From UBA2767 sp965228625 (GTDB lineage Bacteria > Pseudomonadota > Alphaproteobacteria > Rhizobiales > Methyloligellaceae): a stretch of 64,000 bases of DNA. Where the stretch lies: NCBI GenBank assembly GCA_965228625.1, contig OZ245829.1:1612001-1676000 (forward strand). The letters run 5' to 3'. The notes beneath the pieces were generated by a model that was not told the DNA's origin, ran no database searches, and was given only the letters and a program-made list of their open reading frames with translations. Position numbers and translations under genes: made by a program. Positions 44,034 to 53,230 of this stretch are shown here, piece after piece (the stretch's first letter is position 1; each line of letters opens with the position of its first letter).

Positions 44034-45653
44034 TCAGTCCGAAAGAAGGCGATAGGCCGGCAAGGTGAGGAATGGCGCGAGCTCCGGCGCCTCGGAGAGC
44101 GATTTGAAAATCCCGATGGCGTCAGCGAACCTCCCCGCGTCGTAGACGTCGGGTCCGAGCGCTTCGCGCAGCCTGGCCATTTCATCCGCGAGCAACGCGT
44201 CGACGAGATCGACGGTGACCTGCCGGCCATCTTCCAGCTTCGCGCCGTGCTTCTGCCATTGCCAGATCTGCGTCCGGGAAATCTCGGCCGTGGCCGCGTC
44301 CTCCATTAGGTTGTAGAGCGGAACGGCGCCGTTTCCGCGCAGCCATGCCTCGATGTACTGGACGCCGACGCGGATGTTCGTGCGCAGCCCCTCCTCGGTC
44401 CGCGTTCCTTCGTGTATCTCCAGCAAGTCGGCCTGGCTCACCGGCGTCGTGTCGGGAATGACATCGACCTGATTGTCCCCCTTCATCAAGCGCTCGAAAA
44501 CCTCCCGCGCCACGGGCACGAGATCGGGATGCGCGACCCAACTGCCGTCGCACCCTTCGCGCACCTCGCGCTCTTTGTCTTTCTGGACCGCGGCCATCGC
44601 CTTTTCATTGATCTCCGGCTGCCGGCGATTGGGAATCTGCGCCGCCATGCCACCCATGGCGAAGGCCCCGCGCTTGTGGCAGGTCTGCACGAGCAGGCGC
44701 GCGTAAGCCCCGAGAAACGCCTTGCCCATCACCACCTGCTGCCTGTCGGGAAGCGTGTATTCAGGCTTGTTTCGCAGGACCTTGATGAACGAGAAGATGT
44801 AGTCCCAGCGTCCGACGTTCAGGCCGACGATGTGGTCGCGCAGGACATACAGGATCTCGTCCATCTCGAACGCGGCGGGAAGCGTCTCGATGAGGACCGT
44901 CGCCTTGATGGTACCGACGGGAATCCCGAAGGCCTCCTGCGCGTGCACGAAGACATCGTTCCAGAGCTTCGCCTCCTGATGGCTTTCGAGCTTCGGCAGA
45001 TAGAAATACGGAGCCGATCCCTTGTCGAGAATGCGCTTCGCGTTGTGGAAGAAGTACAGCCCGAAGTCGACGAACGCACCGGCGATGGGCGTTCCGTCCA
45101 GCAGGATGTGGGCCTCGGGCAGATGCCATCCGCGTGGCCGAACGATGAGCATGGCGGGATCTGCTCCGACCGCGTAGCTCTTGCCGGATTTCGGATCGTC
45201 GAACGTCAGGTCATCCTGCCAGTAGTCGAGGAGAGCGAGGTGTCCTTCGACGATATTCTCCCAGGTCGGTGAGAGGGCATCCTCGAAATCCGTCATGAAG
45301 ACGTCGGCGCCCGAGTTCAGCGCGTTGATGACCATCTTCCGCTCGGTCGGGCCGGTAAGTTCCACCCACCGCTTCTGCAGATCCGCCGGGACCCCTGCGA
45401 TCTTCCAGTCGCCCTGACGGATCTCGCTCGTCTCGGGGAGGAAGTCCGGCAAGCCGCCCGCATCCCATGCGCGCTGGCGGACCTCTCGGGCCTTGAGCAG
45501 GCCGCGTCGCGTCTCGTCAAACTTGCGTGCGATATCGACGACAAATTCGAGGGCGTCGTCCGTCAGCACGCGTTCATAACCCGGCTTGAGGGGTCCTGCG
45601 ATCCTCACGCCGTTTGGCGACTCCGTCGCCACATCACCGATTTCAAGTGTCAC
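44034..45653 (-). CDS. aceB: Malate synthase A
   Basis: Condenses glyoxylate with acetyl-CoA to malate. The 539-residue length and sequence are type A: FMTDFEDALSPTWENIVEGH, RPRGWHLPEAHI, VLIETLPAAFEMDEILYVLRDHIVGLNVGRWDYIFSFIK and AFAMGGMAAQIPNR. The start is GTG 45653, 11 bp inside the end of glcF, so it is the last gene of glcDEF-aceB. This places glyoxylate consumption in the same message as its production from glycolate. Isocitrate lyase is not in the window. Confidence 0.95.
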   Translation of the reverse strand: MTLEIGDVATESPNGVRIAGPLKPGYERVLTDDALEFVVDIARKFDETRRGLLKAREVRQRAWDAGGLPDFLPETSEIRQGDWKIAGVPADLQKRWVELTGPTERKMVINALNSGADVFMTDFEDALSPTWENIVEGHLALLDYWQDDLTFDDPKSGKSYAVGADPAMLIVRPRGWHLPEAHILLDGTPIAGAFVDFGLYFFHNAKRILDKGSAPYFYLPKLESHQEAKLWNDVFVHAQEAFGIPVGTIKATVLIETLPAAFEMDEILYVLRDHIVGLNVGRWDYIFSFIKVLRNKPEYTLPDRQQVVMGKAFLGAYARLLVQTCHKRGAFAMGGMAAQIPNRRQPEINEKAMAAVQKDKEREVREGCDGSWVAHPDLVPVAREVFERLMKGDNQVDVIPDTTPVSQADLLEIHEGTRTEEGLRTNIRVGVQYIEAWLRGNGAVPLYNLMEDAATAEISRTQIWQWQKHGAKLEDGRQVTVDLVDALLADEMARLREALGPDVYDAGRFADAIGIFKSLSEAPELAPFLTLPAYRLLSD

Positions 45654-47034
45654 TTTTTTCGCTCGTCCCTGTCAGTTCGACTTCACGGCCCTGACGTTCC
45701 TCCAGCAGGCTTCTGACGGCCTTTGCGCGGCCCTCGAGGGGCCGAAGCGATTCCGGACACGGGCCACCCTGAGCCCAGTCGAGGAGTTCCACGGTGTGTA
45801 CGATGGGAATCTGGCTGGCACCTTGGAGTTGTGTGATGCAGCCGATGTTTCCTGCCGCGACGATGTCCGGTTTCGTGCTTTCGATATTCCATATTTTCCG
45901 GTCGCGCAACTCCTGGGCAAGTTCCGGTTGCAGAATGTTGTAGGTTCCCGCGGAGCCACAGCATATGTGGCCCTCGGGGACGTCGACGACGGTGAAGCCC
46001 GCCTGTTCGAGGAGAACCCGCGGCTCGGCGGTGATCCGCTGACCGTGTTGCATGGAACACGCCGAATGGTAGGCGACCTTGAGGTCGGACCAGCGTTCCG
46101 GCGCGCGCATGCCAAGCTCGCTCAGGAACTCGGTAATGTCCCGGGTGATTTCGGAAAAATGCGCGGCGCGGTCACGATACCCCTCGTCGCGAGACAGAAG
46201 GTGGCCATAGTCCTTGACCATCGTGCCGCAGCCCGAGGCGTTGATCAGCACGGCGTCGAGCGGTCCCTCGCGCATGATGGCCGACCATGCATCCACATTC
46301 CGCCGCGCCGCCTCCATGGCCGCCGCCTCCTGCCCCATGTGATGGACAAGGGCCCCGCAACATCCCTGATCGGGCGCGACCACGACCTCGACACCGTGGC
46401 GCGCCATAACGCGTATGGTTGCCTCATTTATGGATGGACGAAGCGGCTGCTGTGCGCACCCTGTCAGAAGGGCCACGCGTTTCCTGCGCGTGCCTTCGGC
46501 CGGAAACGTTCCCGGCTCGACCAGTTTGCCGATGCGTCCGCCGCCGCTCGACAACTCCAGCATGGCGCTCAGTTCCTTCAACCCGATCGCGCCGAAAAGC
46601 TTCTTGAACGGTCTGCCCAATGCGGCGGCGCGCAAAGCAAGGCTGAAACGCTTCGGGTCCGGCACCACCATCATCAGCATCTTGCGGATCAGGCGGTCCT
46701 TGATCGAGCGCGTGTGCGTTTCCTCGATATGGGCGCGTGCGAGGTCGACAAGATGCATGTAGTCGACACCGCTCGGACACGTGGTCATGCAGGACAGACA
46801 CGACAGGCAGCGGTCGACATGGAAGGTGACCTCGTCGCTCGCGTCGCGGTTCCCTTCGAACATGTCCTTCATGAGGTAGATGCGGCCGCGCGGACTGTCC
46901 CTCTCATCACCGAGCAGGACATAGGTGGAGCAGGTTGCCGTGCAGAATCCGCAATGCACGCAGGTGCGCAGGATCTTCTCGGCCTCGGCCATGCGAGGGT
47001 TCTGCAGTTGCTCTTCGGTGAAATTCGTCTGCAT
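45643..47034 (-). CDS. glcF: Glycolate oxidase iron-sulfur subunit GlcF
   Basis: A 463-residue electron-transfer subunit of membrane-associated glycolate oxidase. Two 4Fe-4S ferredoxin motifs lie near the N-terminus (CVHCGFCTATCSTY and CLSCLSCMTTCPSG), and two CCG-type cysteine-rich domains follow (TGCAQQPLRPS, DQGCCGALVHHMG; HSACSMQHGQ, CCGSAGTYN). It passes electrons from the GlcD flavin toward quinone. Third gene of the operon, 21 bp after glcE. Confidence 0.94.
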   Translation of the reverse strand: MQTNFTEEQLQNPRMAEAEKILRTCVHCGFCTATCSTYVLLGDERDSPRGRIYLMKDMFEGNRDASDEVTFHVDRCLSCLSCMTTCPSGVDYMHLVDLARAHIEETHTRSIKDRLIRKMLMMVVPDPKRFSLALRAAALGRPFKKLFGAIGLKELSAMLELSSGGGRIGKLVEPGTFPAEGTRRKRVALLTGCAQQPLRPSINEATIRVMARHGVEVVVAPDQGCCGALVHHMGQEAAAMEAARRNVDAWSAIMREGPLDAVLINASGCGTMVKDYGHLLSRDEGYRDRAAHFSEITRDITEFLSELGMRAPERWSDLKVAYHSACSMQHGQRITAEPRVLLEQAGFTVVDVPEGHICCGSAGTYNILQPELAQELRDRKIWNIESTKPDIVAAGNIGCITQLQGASQIPIVHTVELLDWAQGGPCPESLRPLEGRAKAVRSLLEERQGREVELTGTSEKSDT

Positions 47035-47055
47035 CGACGCTAGAGCCTTTTCAAT

Positions 47056-48276
47056 CTAAATCCCGGCATACATCCGTCCAGGGTTCAGTATCCCGGACGG
47101 GTCGAAGCTGAGTTTGAGCTTGCGCGTGAGCGCGGCAACGCCCGCACCCATCGGGTGAAAGACATCGACGGAATTGCGCAAGGTGGCATCTGCCCGGATC
47201 AGCGTCGCATGGCCGCCGGTTTCAGCGAGCACGCGCCGCACTTCGGTGGCGCCCGCGTCTCCCGTAGGGTCGGTCTGCAGCCATACCAAACCACCCGACC
47301 AGTCATAAGCCGCCCGGCAGTCGAGCCGTTTCGAGAGCGCGGAGACGACTTTCGATCCGTTCGTGGGCGCCGTTGAGATACGCCACACGGGATCTTCCGA
47401 TCCGGTCAGGAAGCTCAGCGAGCGCATTCCCTTCCAAAAGGCGGCCGACGCCTGATCATCGAGTTGTATGATCTTGCCGAACGCTTTCAGACTGTCGGCA
47501 AGGCGGTCCGCGCGGTAGTTCAGTGAGCTTTCGAAATTCTCAAGGCGCAACGCCGTGACCGGCGCGGGCCGGCGCAGGACCTCATCGTCGATCATCTCAC
47601 GCGCGAAATCCGCATGCAGGTGAACCGTGCCCGACACTTCGTAAGGCGTCCCAAGCCCCGTGCACAGCGCATCGATCGCCACCTCGTCGGTCAGGCCGAT
47701 AAGCAACAGCGTCCGGGTCGCCTCGGCCTTTGGGAGGACCTTCATCGTCACCTCGCTCAGAACCGACAACGTTCCCCAGGAGCCGGCCAGTCCACGGCAG
47801 AGGTCGTAACCGGTCACGTTCTTCATCACCCGGCCGCCCGACCGGATGATCTCGCCGCGCCCGTTGACGGCGCGGATGCCGAGCAGATGGTCGCGCGCCG
47901 CGCCGACATGGATGCGCCGCGCGCCAGACAGATTGGCCGCGAACACCGCGCCGATTGTCGCCCGGTTTTCGTCTTCCCCCAGCATCGGTCCGAGATCGAT
48001 CGGCTCGAAGGCCAGCTCCTGATTGTTCTTGGCGAGAGCGGCCTCGATCTCCTTGAGAGGCGTTCCCGCCCGTGCTGACAGGACAAGCTCGTTGGGCTCG
48101 TAGAGCGTGATGCCTTTCAGCCGTTCGGTGGTGATGGAAGACGCGATCTGAAGCGGGCGGCCGACATTGCGCTTGGACCCCGCCCCGACGACTTCAAGCG
48201 GCGTCTGCGCCGCGCTCGCCTCGGCAACTGCGGCGGCAAGCTCGGTCTCATCCTTGGGACGGATCAAATCGGACAC
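47056..48276 (-). CDS. glcE: Glycolate oxidase FAD-binding subunit GlcE
   Basis: A 406-residue FAD/PCMH-domain protein. PLEVVGAGSKRNVGRP and the conserved IGAVFAANLSGARRIHVGAARDHLLGIRAVNGRGEIIRSGGRVMKN-type segment bind FAD, and DLCRGLAGSWGTLSVLSEVTMKV follows. It assembles with GlcD and GlcF. The start is GTG 48276, with GAGAGG upstream; 24 bp separate it from glcD. Confidence 0.93.
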   Translation of the reverse strand: MSDLIRPKDETELAAAVAEASAAQTPLEVVGAGSKRNVGRPLQIASSITTERLKGITLYEPNELVLSARAGTPLKEIEAALAKNNQELAFEPIDLGPMLGEDENRATIGAVFAANLSGARRIHVGAARDHLLGIRAVNGRGEIIRSGGRVMKNVTGYDLCRGLAGSWGTLSVLSEVTMKVLPKAEATRTLLLIGLTDEVAIDALCTGLGTPYEVSGTVHLHADFAREMIDDEVLRRPAPVTALRLENFESSLNYRADRLADSLKAFGKIIQLDDQASAAFWKGMRSLSFLTGSEDPVWRISTAPTNGSKVVSALSKRLDCRAAYDWSGGLVWLQTDPTGDAGATEVRRVLAETGGHATLIRADATLRNSVDVFHPMGAGVAALTRKLKLSFDPSGILNPGRMYAGI

Positions 48277-48300
48277 AAATACTGGCCTCTCGATATCTAC

Positions 48301-49734
48301 CTACGCTGCATGCAACTCGAGCGGAAAGACCTTTTCCGGGTTGAGCAACCAGTCCGGGTCAAACACGGTCTTGATGCGCATCTGTTGTTCGAGATCGGTT
48401 CTCGAGAACTGCGTGAGCATCAACTCCCGCTTCTCGACGCCGACACCGTGCTCGCCCGTGAGGCAGCCTCCGGCCCTGACGCAAAGCTCCAGGACTTCCG
48501 CACCGCATTTCTCGGCGCGTTCCACTTCCGCGGGATCATTCGCATTGTAAAGGATCAGCGGATGCAGGTTGCCGTCCCCGGCATGAAAGATGTTGGCAAC
48601 GTTCAGCTTGTGGCTGGCGCAGATCTCGCCGATCTCGACGAGGACCTCGGGCAACTTGCCCAGTGGGATGGTCCCGTCCATGCAATAGTAATCCGAAATC
48701 CGGCCGATGGCCCCGAAGGCGGATTTGCGGCCGAGCCAGATCGCCTTGCTCTCCGCCTCGCTCTGACTGACCCGGATGCCTTTTGGCTTGAACGGCTTGG
48801 CGATGTCGGAAATCCGCGTCAGCAGGCTTTCGATCTCGTCCTCGGAGCCTTCCACCTCGACGATCAACAACGCCTCGACGTCGAGCGGATATCCGGCCTT
48901 GGCAAACTCCTCGCAAACGCGGATCGCGGGCTTGTCCATGAACTCGATGGCGACCGGAATAATGCCCGAGCCGATGATGGCGGCGACGCATTCCCCCGCG
49001 GCCTCGCTCGAGTCGAATCCCATCAGCATGGGACGCGCGCCTTCGGCGGCGCGCAGAATGCGAACGGTCGCCTCGGTGATGACCCCGAACTGGCCCTCCG
49101 ATCCAATGATCAGACCGAGCAGGTCATATCCCGCCGCATCCAGCTCCTGTCCGCCGATCTCGACGATCTCGCCGTCCATCAGGACCATCTTGAGACCGAG
49201 CACATTGTTGGTGGTCACGCCATATTTCAGGCAATGCGCCCCGCCCGAGTTCATGGCGAGGTTTCCGGCGAGTGTGCACGCGAGCTGGCTGGAAGGATCC
49301 GGCGCGTAAAAGAAGCCATTGGGCGCGACAACGTTGGAGATGCCGATATTGGTGATGCCCGTCTGCACCCGGGCGGTCCGGTTCATGTAGTCGATATCCA
49401 GAATCCGGTTCATTTTCGACACGCCGAGCACGATCGAGTCCTCGGACGGCAACGCACCTCCGCACAACGACGTACCGGCCCCGCGGGCGATGACCTTGAT
49501 CTTGTTTTCGTGGCAGAAGCGAAGCACCTGCGAGACCTCTTCGGTGGTCGTCGGCAGAACCGCGGCAAGCGGCATTTGCTTATAGGCGGTCAGCGCGTCC
49601 GTTTCGAACGCGCGCCGGCCATCCTCGTCGGCGATAACGCAGTCCGCGGCGAGAATGCCACGCAAGCCGCGAATCAACTGATCACGACGGCCCAGCACTT
49701 CGGCATCCGGTTCCAGAGTTGCTAAGCTGGTCAT
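48301..49734 (-). CDS. glcD: Glycolate oxidase catalytic FAD subunit GlcD
   Basis: A 477-residue flavoprotein of the FAD-linked oxidase family. The FAD-binding PCMH segments ARGAGTSLCGGALP and NLAMNSGGAHCLKYG, and the C-terminal NIFHAGDGNLHPLI with GEHGVGVEKRELM, are diagnostic for the GlcD/D-2-hydroxyacid dehydrogenase group. ATG 49734 is taken as start (MTSLATLEP), although the frame extends 14 codons upstream. First gene of glcDEF-aceB, divergent from a LysR gene 221 bp away. D-lactate is a possible alternative substrate of this fold. Confidence 0.92.
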   Translation of the reverse strand: MTSLATLEPDAEVLGRRDQLIRGLRGILAADCVIADEDGRRAFETDALTAYKQMPLAAVLPTTTEEVSQVLRFCHENKIKVIARGAGTSLCGGALPSEDSIVLGVSKMNRILDIDYMNRTARVQTGITNIGISNVVAPNGFFYAPDPSSQLACTLAGNLAMNSGGAHCLKYGVTTNNVLGLKMVLMDGEIVEIGGQELDAAGYDLLGLIIGSEGQFGVITEATVRILRAAEGARPMLMGFDSSEAAGECVAAIIGSGIIPVAIEFMDKPAIRVCEEFAKAGYPLDVEALLIVEVEGSEDEIESLLTRISDIAKPFKPKGIRVSQSEAESKAIWLGRKSAFGAIGRISDYYCMDGTIPLGKLPEVLVEIGEICASHKLNVANIFHAGDGNLHPLILYNANDPAEVERAEKCGAEVLELCVRAGGCLTGEHGVGVEKRELMLTQFSRTDLEQQMRIKTVFDPDWLLNPEKVFPLELHAA

Positions 49735-49917
49735 CGTCCCTGTCCTTGCAAATTGCCCACACAGCGGTTCGCCCACTGCCCACCAGGATTTTGCCCATGA
49801 AATCAGAGCAAAATCCAGCCGGACTTAGGTCAAAAACCTTCCCGCCTTTGGTGTGTGGAATACATTATACCCATTGCCGCGATAGGCGCGATATTGTAAA
49901 ATAAGCCAATTGATTTA

Positions 49918-49932
49918 TTCAACACAGTTGAA
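49918..49932. promoter_or_regulatory. Palindromic candidate LysR operator
   Basis: TTCAACACAGTTGAA: 6-bp arms, 3-nt centre, containing the T-N11-A pattern typical of LysR-type regulators. It lies 23 bp before the LysR start in the glcD-lysR divergent region and could govern both directions. Confidence 0.5.
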
Positions 49933-49955
49933 AATAAGACTGGGTGGGAGGAATT

Positions 49956-50873
49956 ATGTCGACCGGTGATCTCGAAATCTTTGCGCGCGTGGTCACGGCG
50001 GGCAACATGTCGGCTGCCGGCCGCGAAATGGGCTTGTCTCCCGCGGTCGTCAGCAAACGGATCAGTCATCTCGAAGAACGACTCGGCGCGAGACTGTTTC
50101 AACGTACGACCCGGCAATTGACCCTGACGGAATCCGGACAGGGTTTCTACGACCGCGTGGTCAACATTCTTGCCGGGATCGAGGAAGCGGAAGCCTACGT
50201 GACCCGGCGCAACGCGATACCCCGCGGCACGCTCAAGGCGTCCATTCCCACGGCTTTCGGGCGCATGCACGTTGCGCCGTTCATGGGCGAATTCCTCGAA
50301 CTCTATCCGGACATGCGGCTCGACCTCGAACTGTCGGATGATTTCGTCGACATTGTCGGAGAGGGTTTCGATGTCGCGATCCGCATCGCGGAACTCGAAG
50401 ACTCAAGCCTTGTGGCCCGCAAACTCGCCCGCAACCATCGCGTGATCTGCGCCGCGCCAAGCTATCTGGAGAAGGTCGGCGAACCCCAATCTCTGTCGGA
50501 CCTTTCCAAATACAACTGCCTCACCGCCGCCGCTCAGGAGGTCTGGCGGCTCGAGGGGCCGGACGGGCCGGTGTCGGTGCGCGTCAACGGGAACATCCGC
50601 ACCAACTCGACCGAAGTGGTGCGTGAATCCGTGATCGCCGGTCTCGGCATTGCCCTGCGCTCCACCTGGGATGTCGGGCCGGAGCTCAAGTCCGGCAAGC
50701 TCACGATCGTTCTGCCCGAGTATCATGAGTCCGCTCGCGTGGCGGTTTACGCGGTCTATCCCTGCCGCCAGTTCATCCCGGCAAAGCTCAGGGTCTTCAT
50801 CGACTATCTGGGCAACCTGTACGGCCCCGAACCGTATTGGGACAAGGGGCTGAAGCTGCCGCACCTCAATTGA
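49956..50873 (+). CDS. LysR-type regulator next to the glycolate operon
   Basis: A 305-residue LysR protein: winged helix-turn-helix at residues about 3-60 (FARVVTAGNMSAAGREMGLS, then SKRISHLEERLGARLFQRTT) and a periplasmic-binding-like effector domain. ATG 49956 has GGGAGGA directly upstream. Divergent placement from glcD suggests control of glcDEF-aceB in response to glycolate or another 2-hydroxyacid, but this is inference from position only. Sequence type resembles the GcvA/CrgA-like branch. Confidence 0.88.
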   Translation: MSTGDLEIFARVVTAGNMSAAGREMGLSPAVVSKRISHLEERLGARLFQRTTRQLTLTESGQGFYDRVVNILAGIEEAEAYVTRRNAIPRGTLKASIPTAFGRMHVAPFMGEFLELYPDMRLDLELSDDFVDIVGEGFDVAIRIAELEDSSLVARKLARNHRVICAAPSYLEKVGEPQSLSDLSKYNCLTAAAQEVWRLEGPDGPVSVRVNGNIRTNSTEVVRESVIAGLGIALRSTWDVGPELKSGKLTIVLPEYHESARVAVYAVYPCRQFIPAKLRVFIDYLGNLYGPEPYWDKGLKLPHLN

Positions 50874-50950
50874 CCGGTGCCGGCCTCCACCTCCCGCGCA
50901 GTCACCTGTCGTTTGCCGTCGGTTGACGGACCCGCGCCCTGGCGCCTTTT

Positions 50951-51008
50951 TTGATCAAGTCGGAACCGTTCCGACGGTGCGATTTTGTGACAAGATCAAG
51001 CAAAGGCT
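50951..51008 (+). repeat. 58-bp dispersed intergenic repeat, copy C
   Basis: Matches copy B at 46 of 58 positions without gaps. Here the stem is fully Watson-Crick and longer: GTCGGAAC-C-GTTCCGAC at 50959-50975. It ends 16 bp before the lutA start codon, so it would lie in or next to the lutA leader. Confidence 0.8.
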
Positions 51009-51023
51009 CTAGTGTCGGCACCC

Positions 51024-51815
51024 ATGGCAAAGACCACCACAGACGCAACCCGACCGCGCGTGGGCCTGTTCGTGACCTGCCTCGTCGACCTCATGCGCCC
51101 GTCGGTCGGGTTCGCGGCCGTCAAACTGCTCGAGGATGCCGGTTGCGACGTTGCCGTTCCTGCCACCCAGACATGCTGCGGGCAGCCCGCCTATAATTCC
51201 GGCGACAAGGCGGATGCGCGGGCATTGGCCCTGAACACGATCGCGGCGTTCGAAGGCTTTGATTACGTGGTCGCACCGTCCGGCTCCTGCGCCGGGATGC
51301 TCAAGCATCACTACCCGGAACTGCTCGGCGACGATCCGGAGACCGCCGGCGAGGCACACGCATTCGCGGAGCGCGTCCACGAACTGATCTCGTTTCTCGT
51401 TGATGTCCGGGGGATGGACAAAGTCGAGGCCGACTTTCCGAACTCCGTGACCTATCACGACAGTTGCGCAGGCTTGCGCGAACTCGGCATAAAGCAGCAG
51501 CCCCGCAAACTGCTGGCAAGCGTGAACGGCCTGCAATTGACCGAGATGGAAGAAGCGGAAATCTGTTGCGGCTTCGGCGGCACGTTCTGCATCAAATATC
51601 CGGATATCTCCAACGCGATCGTCGAAAAGAAGACGGCCAACATCGCCGCAAGCGAGCCCGACTGTCTTCTGGCGGGTGACTTGGGCTGTCTCATGAACAT
51701 GGCCGGCAAGATGTTGCGCGAAGGCCGCACCATAGAGGCCCGTCACGTGGCCGAGGTGCTGGCCGGCATGACCGACGAACCTGCAATCGGCCAGAGCACC
51801 GAGGGCAAGAAGTGA
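51024..51815 (+). CDS. lutA: L-lactate utilisation iron-sulfur protein LutA
   Basis: A 263-residue protein with two CCG cysteine-rich domains (TCCGQPAYNSG near residue 50 and EICCGFGGTFC near 178), each expected to hold an iron-sulfur cluster. SGSCAGMLKHHYPEL and TYHDSCAGLRELG supply further cysteines. First gene of lutABC, an L-lactate oxidising complex. ATG 51024 was chosen; GTG 51012 is also in frame. It ends in a 4-bp overlap with lutB. Confidence 0.92.
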   Translation: MAKTTTDATRPRVGLFVTCLVDLMRPSVGFAAVKLLEDAGCDVAVPATQTCCGQPAYNSGDKADARALALNTIAAFEGFDYVVAPSGSCAGMLKHHYPELLGDDPETAGEAHAFAERVHELISFLVDVRGMDKVEADFPNSVTYHDSCAGLRELGIKQQPRKLLASVNGLQLTEMEEAEICCGFGGTFCIKYPDISNAIVEKKTANIAASEPDCLLAGDLGCLMNMAGKMLREGRTIEARHVAEVLAGMTDEPAIGQSTEGKK

Positions 51816-53230
51816 AGCCGACGTCCCATGCCTTCAAGTCCAACGCCAAACAGGCGCTGGGCAATGAACCGCTGAAACGGGCATTGGGCGGCATCAAGCA
51901 CGGCTTTGTCGCGAACCGGGCCCGTGCGCGCGCCAACCTGCCCGAATTCGAAGACCTTCGGGACGAGGCGCGGGCAGTCAAGGAGCACGCGCTCGCGCAC
52001 CTCGACCTTTACCTCGAGGCCTATGAGCGGAAGGTTCTCGAAACCGGCGGCCATGTCCATTGGGCCGCATCGGCCGACGACGCGCGGGAGGCGATCCTGA
52101 AGATCTGCCGCGATGCCGGAGCGAAGACCGTCACGAAGGGCAAGTCGATGGTCGGCGAGGAGATCGCCATCAACGAGCACCTGGAACAGGCAGGCATCAC
52201 GCCGGTCGAAACGGATCTCGGCGAGTATCTCATCCAGTTGCGCGACGAACCGCCCAGCCACATCATTGCACCGGCCATTCACCTGACCAAGGATCAGGTC
52301 GAAGCGGACTTCCGCAAGACGCACACAGACCTCTCACCCGAGCGCGTTCTGGAGGAGCCCGAGCAACTGGTCGGCGAGGCGCGCGCGATCCTGCGCGAAA
52401 AATTTCTCGCGGCCGACGTGGGCATCACGGGCGCCAATCTCCTGATCGCGGAGACGGGCACGTCCATCATCGTCACCAACGAAGGCAATGGCGATCTGAC
52501 GCAATGCCTGCCGCGGATCCACATTGTCATCACGTCGATCGAGAAAGTGGTGCCAACGCTCGAGGACGCCGACACCATCCTGCGCGTTCTCGCCCGATCC
52601 GCGACCGGGCAGGAATTCTCAACCTACACCACCTTCACCACCGGGCCGAAGCGCGAGGGCGATCTGGACGGACCGGACGAATATCACGTGGTTCTGCTGG
52701 ACAACGGACGCAGCGAAATGCTCGGCGGCGATTTCCACGACATGCTGCGCTGTATCCGTTGCGGCGCCTGCATGAACCATTGCCCGGTCTATGGCGCTGT
52801 CGGCGGTCACGCCTATGGCTGGGTCTATCCCGGCCCCATGGGTGCGGTCCTGACGCCGTCGCTCATCGGCGTCGGCGAGGCCGGGCACTTGCCGAATGCC
52901 TCGACATTCTGCGGACGGTGCGAGTCCGTGTGCCCCATGCGTATTCCCCTGCCGAAGATGATGCGGCACTGGCGCGAGCGCGAATATGAAAACGGCGATA
53001 CCCCCGCCGTGTACAAGGCGGGACTCAAACTTTGGGCGTTCGCCGCAAAGAGGCCTGCCCTTTATCACCGGCTGACCGGTCTCGTTTCGCCCCTGCTCTC
53101 CCGGTTTGGCCGCAAGGGGCGTTTCGGCTCGCTGCCGCTCGCGGGCGGGTGGACGCGTCATCGAGATCTCCCGGCTCCGCGCGGCAAGACATTCCAGCAG
53201 CGTTGGCGCGAGCGGGAGGCACGGCGATGA
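51812..53230 (+). CDS. lutB: L-lactate utilisation protein LutB
   Basis: A 472-residue LUD-domain and iron-sulfur protein. The N-terminal LUD domain (TKGKSMVGEEIAINEHLE, ADVGITGANLLIAETGTSII) is followed by two 4Fe-4S motifs, CIRCGACMNHCPVY and CGRCESVCPMRIPLPKM, and a basic C-terminus. The start is GTG 51812, overlapping lutA. It is the electron-transfer core of the LutABC lactate dehydrogenase. Confidence 0.93.
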   Translation: MKPTSHAFKSNAKQALGNEPLKRALGGIKHGFVANRARARANLPEFEDLRDEARAVKEHALAHLDLYLEAYERKVLETGGHVHWAASADDAREAILKICRDAGAKTVTKGKSMVGEEIAINEHLEQAGITPVETDLGEYLIQLRDEPPSHIIAPAIHLTKDQVEADFRKTHTDLSPERVLEEPEQLVGEARAILREKFLAADVGITGANLLIAETGTSIIVTNEGNGDLTQCLPRIHIVITSIEKVVPTLEDADTILRVLARSATGQEFSTYTTFTTGPKREGDLDGPDEYHVVLLDNGRSEMLGGDFHDMLRCIRCGACMNHCPVYGAVGGHAYGWVYPGPMGAVLTPSLIGVGEAGHLPNASTFCGRCESVCPMRIPLPKMMRHWREREYENGDTPAVYKAGLKLWAFAAKRPALYHRLTGLVSPLLSRFGRKGRFGSLPLAGGWTRHRDLPAPRGKTFQQRWREREARR

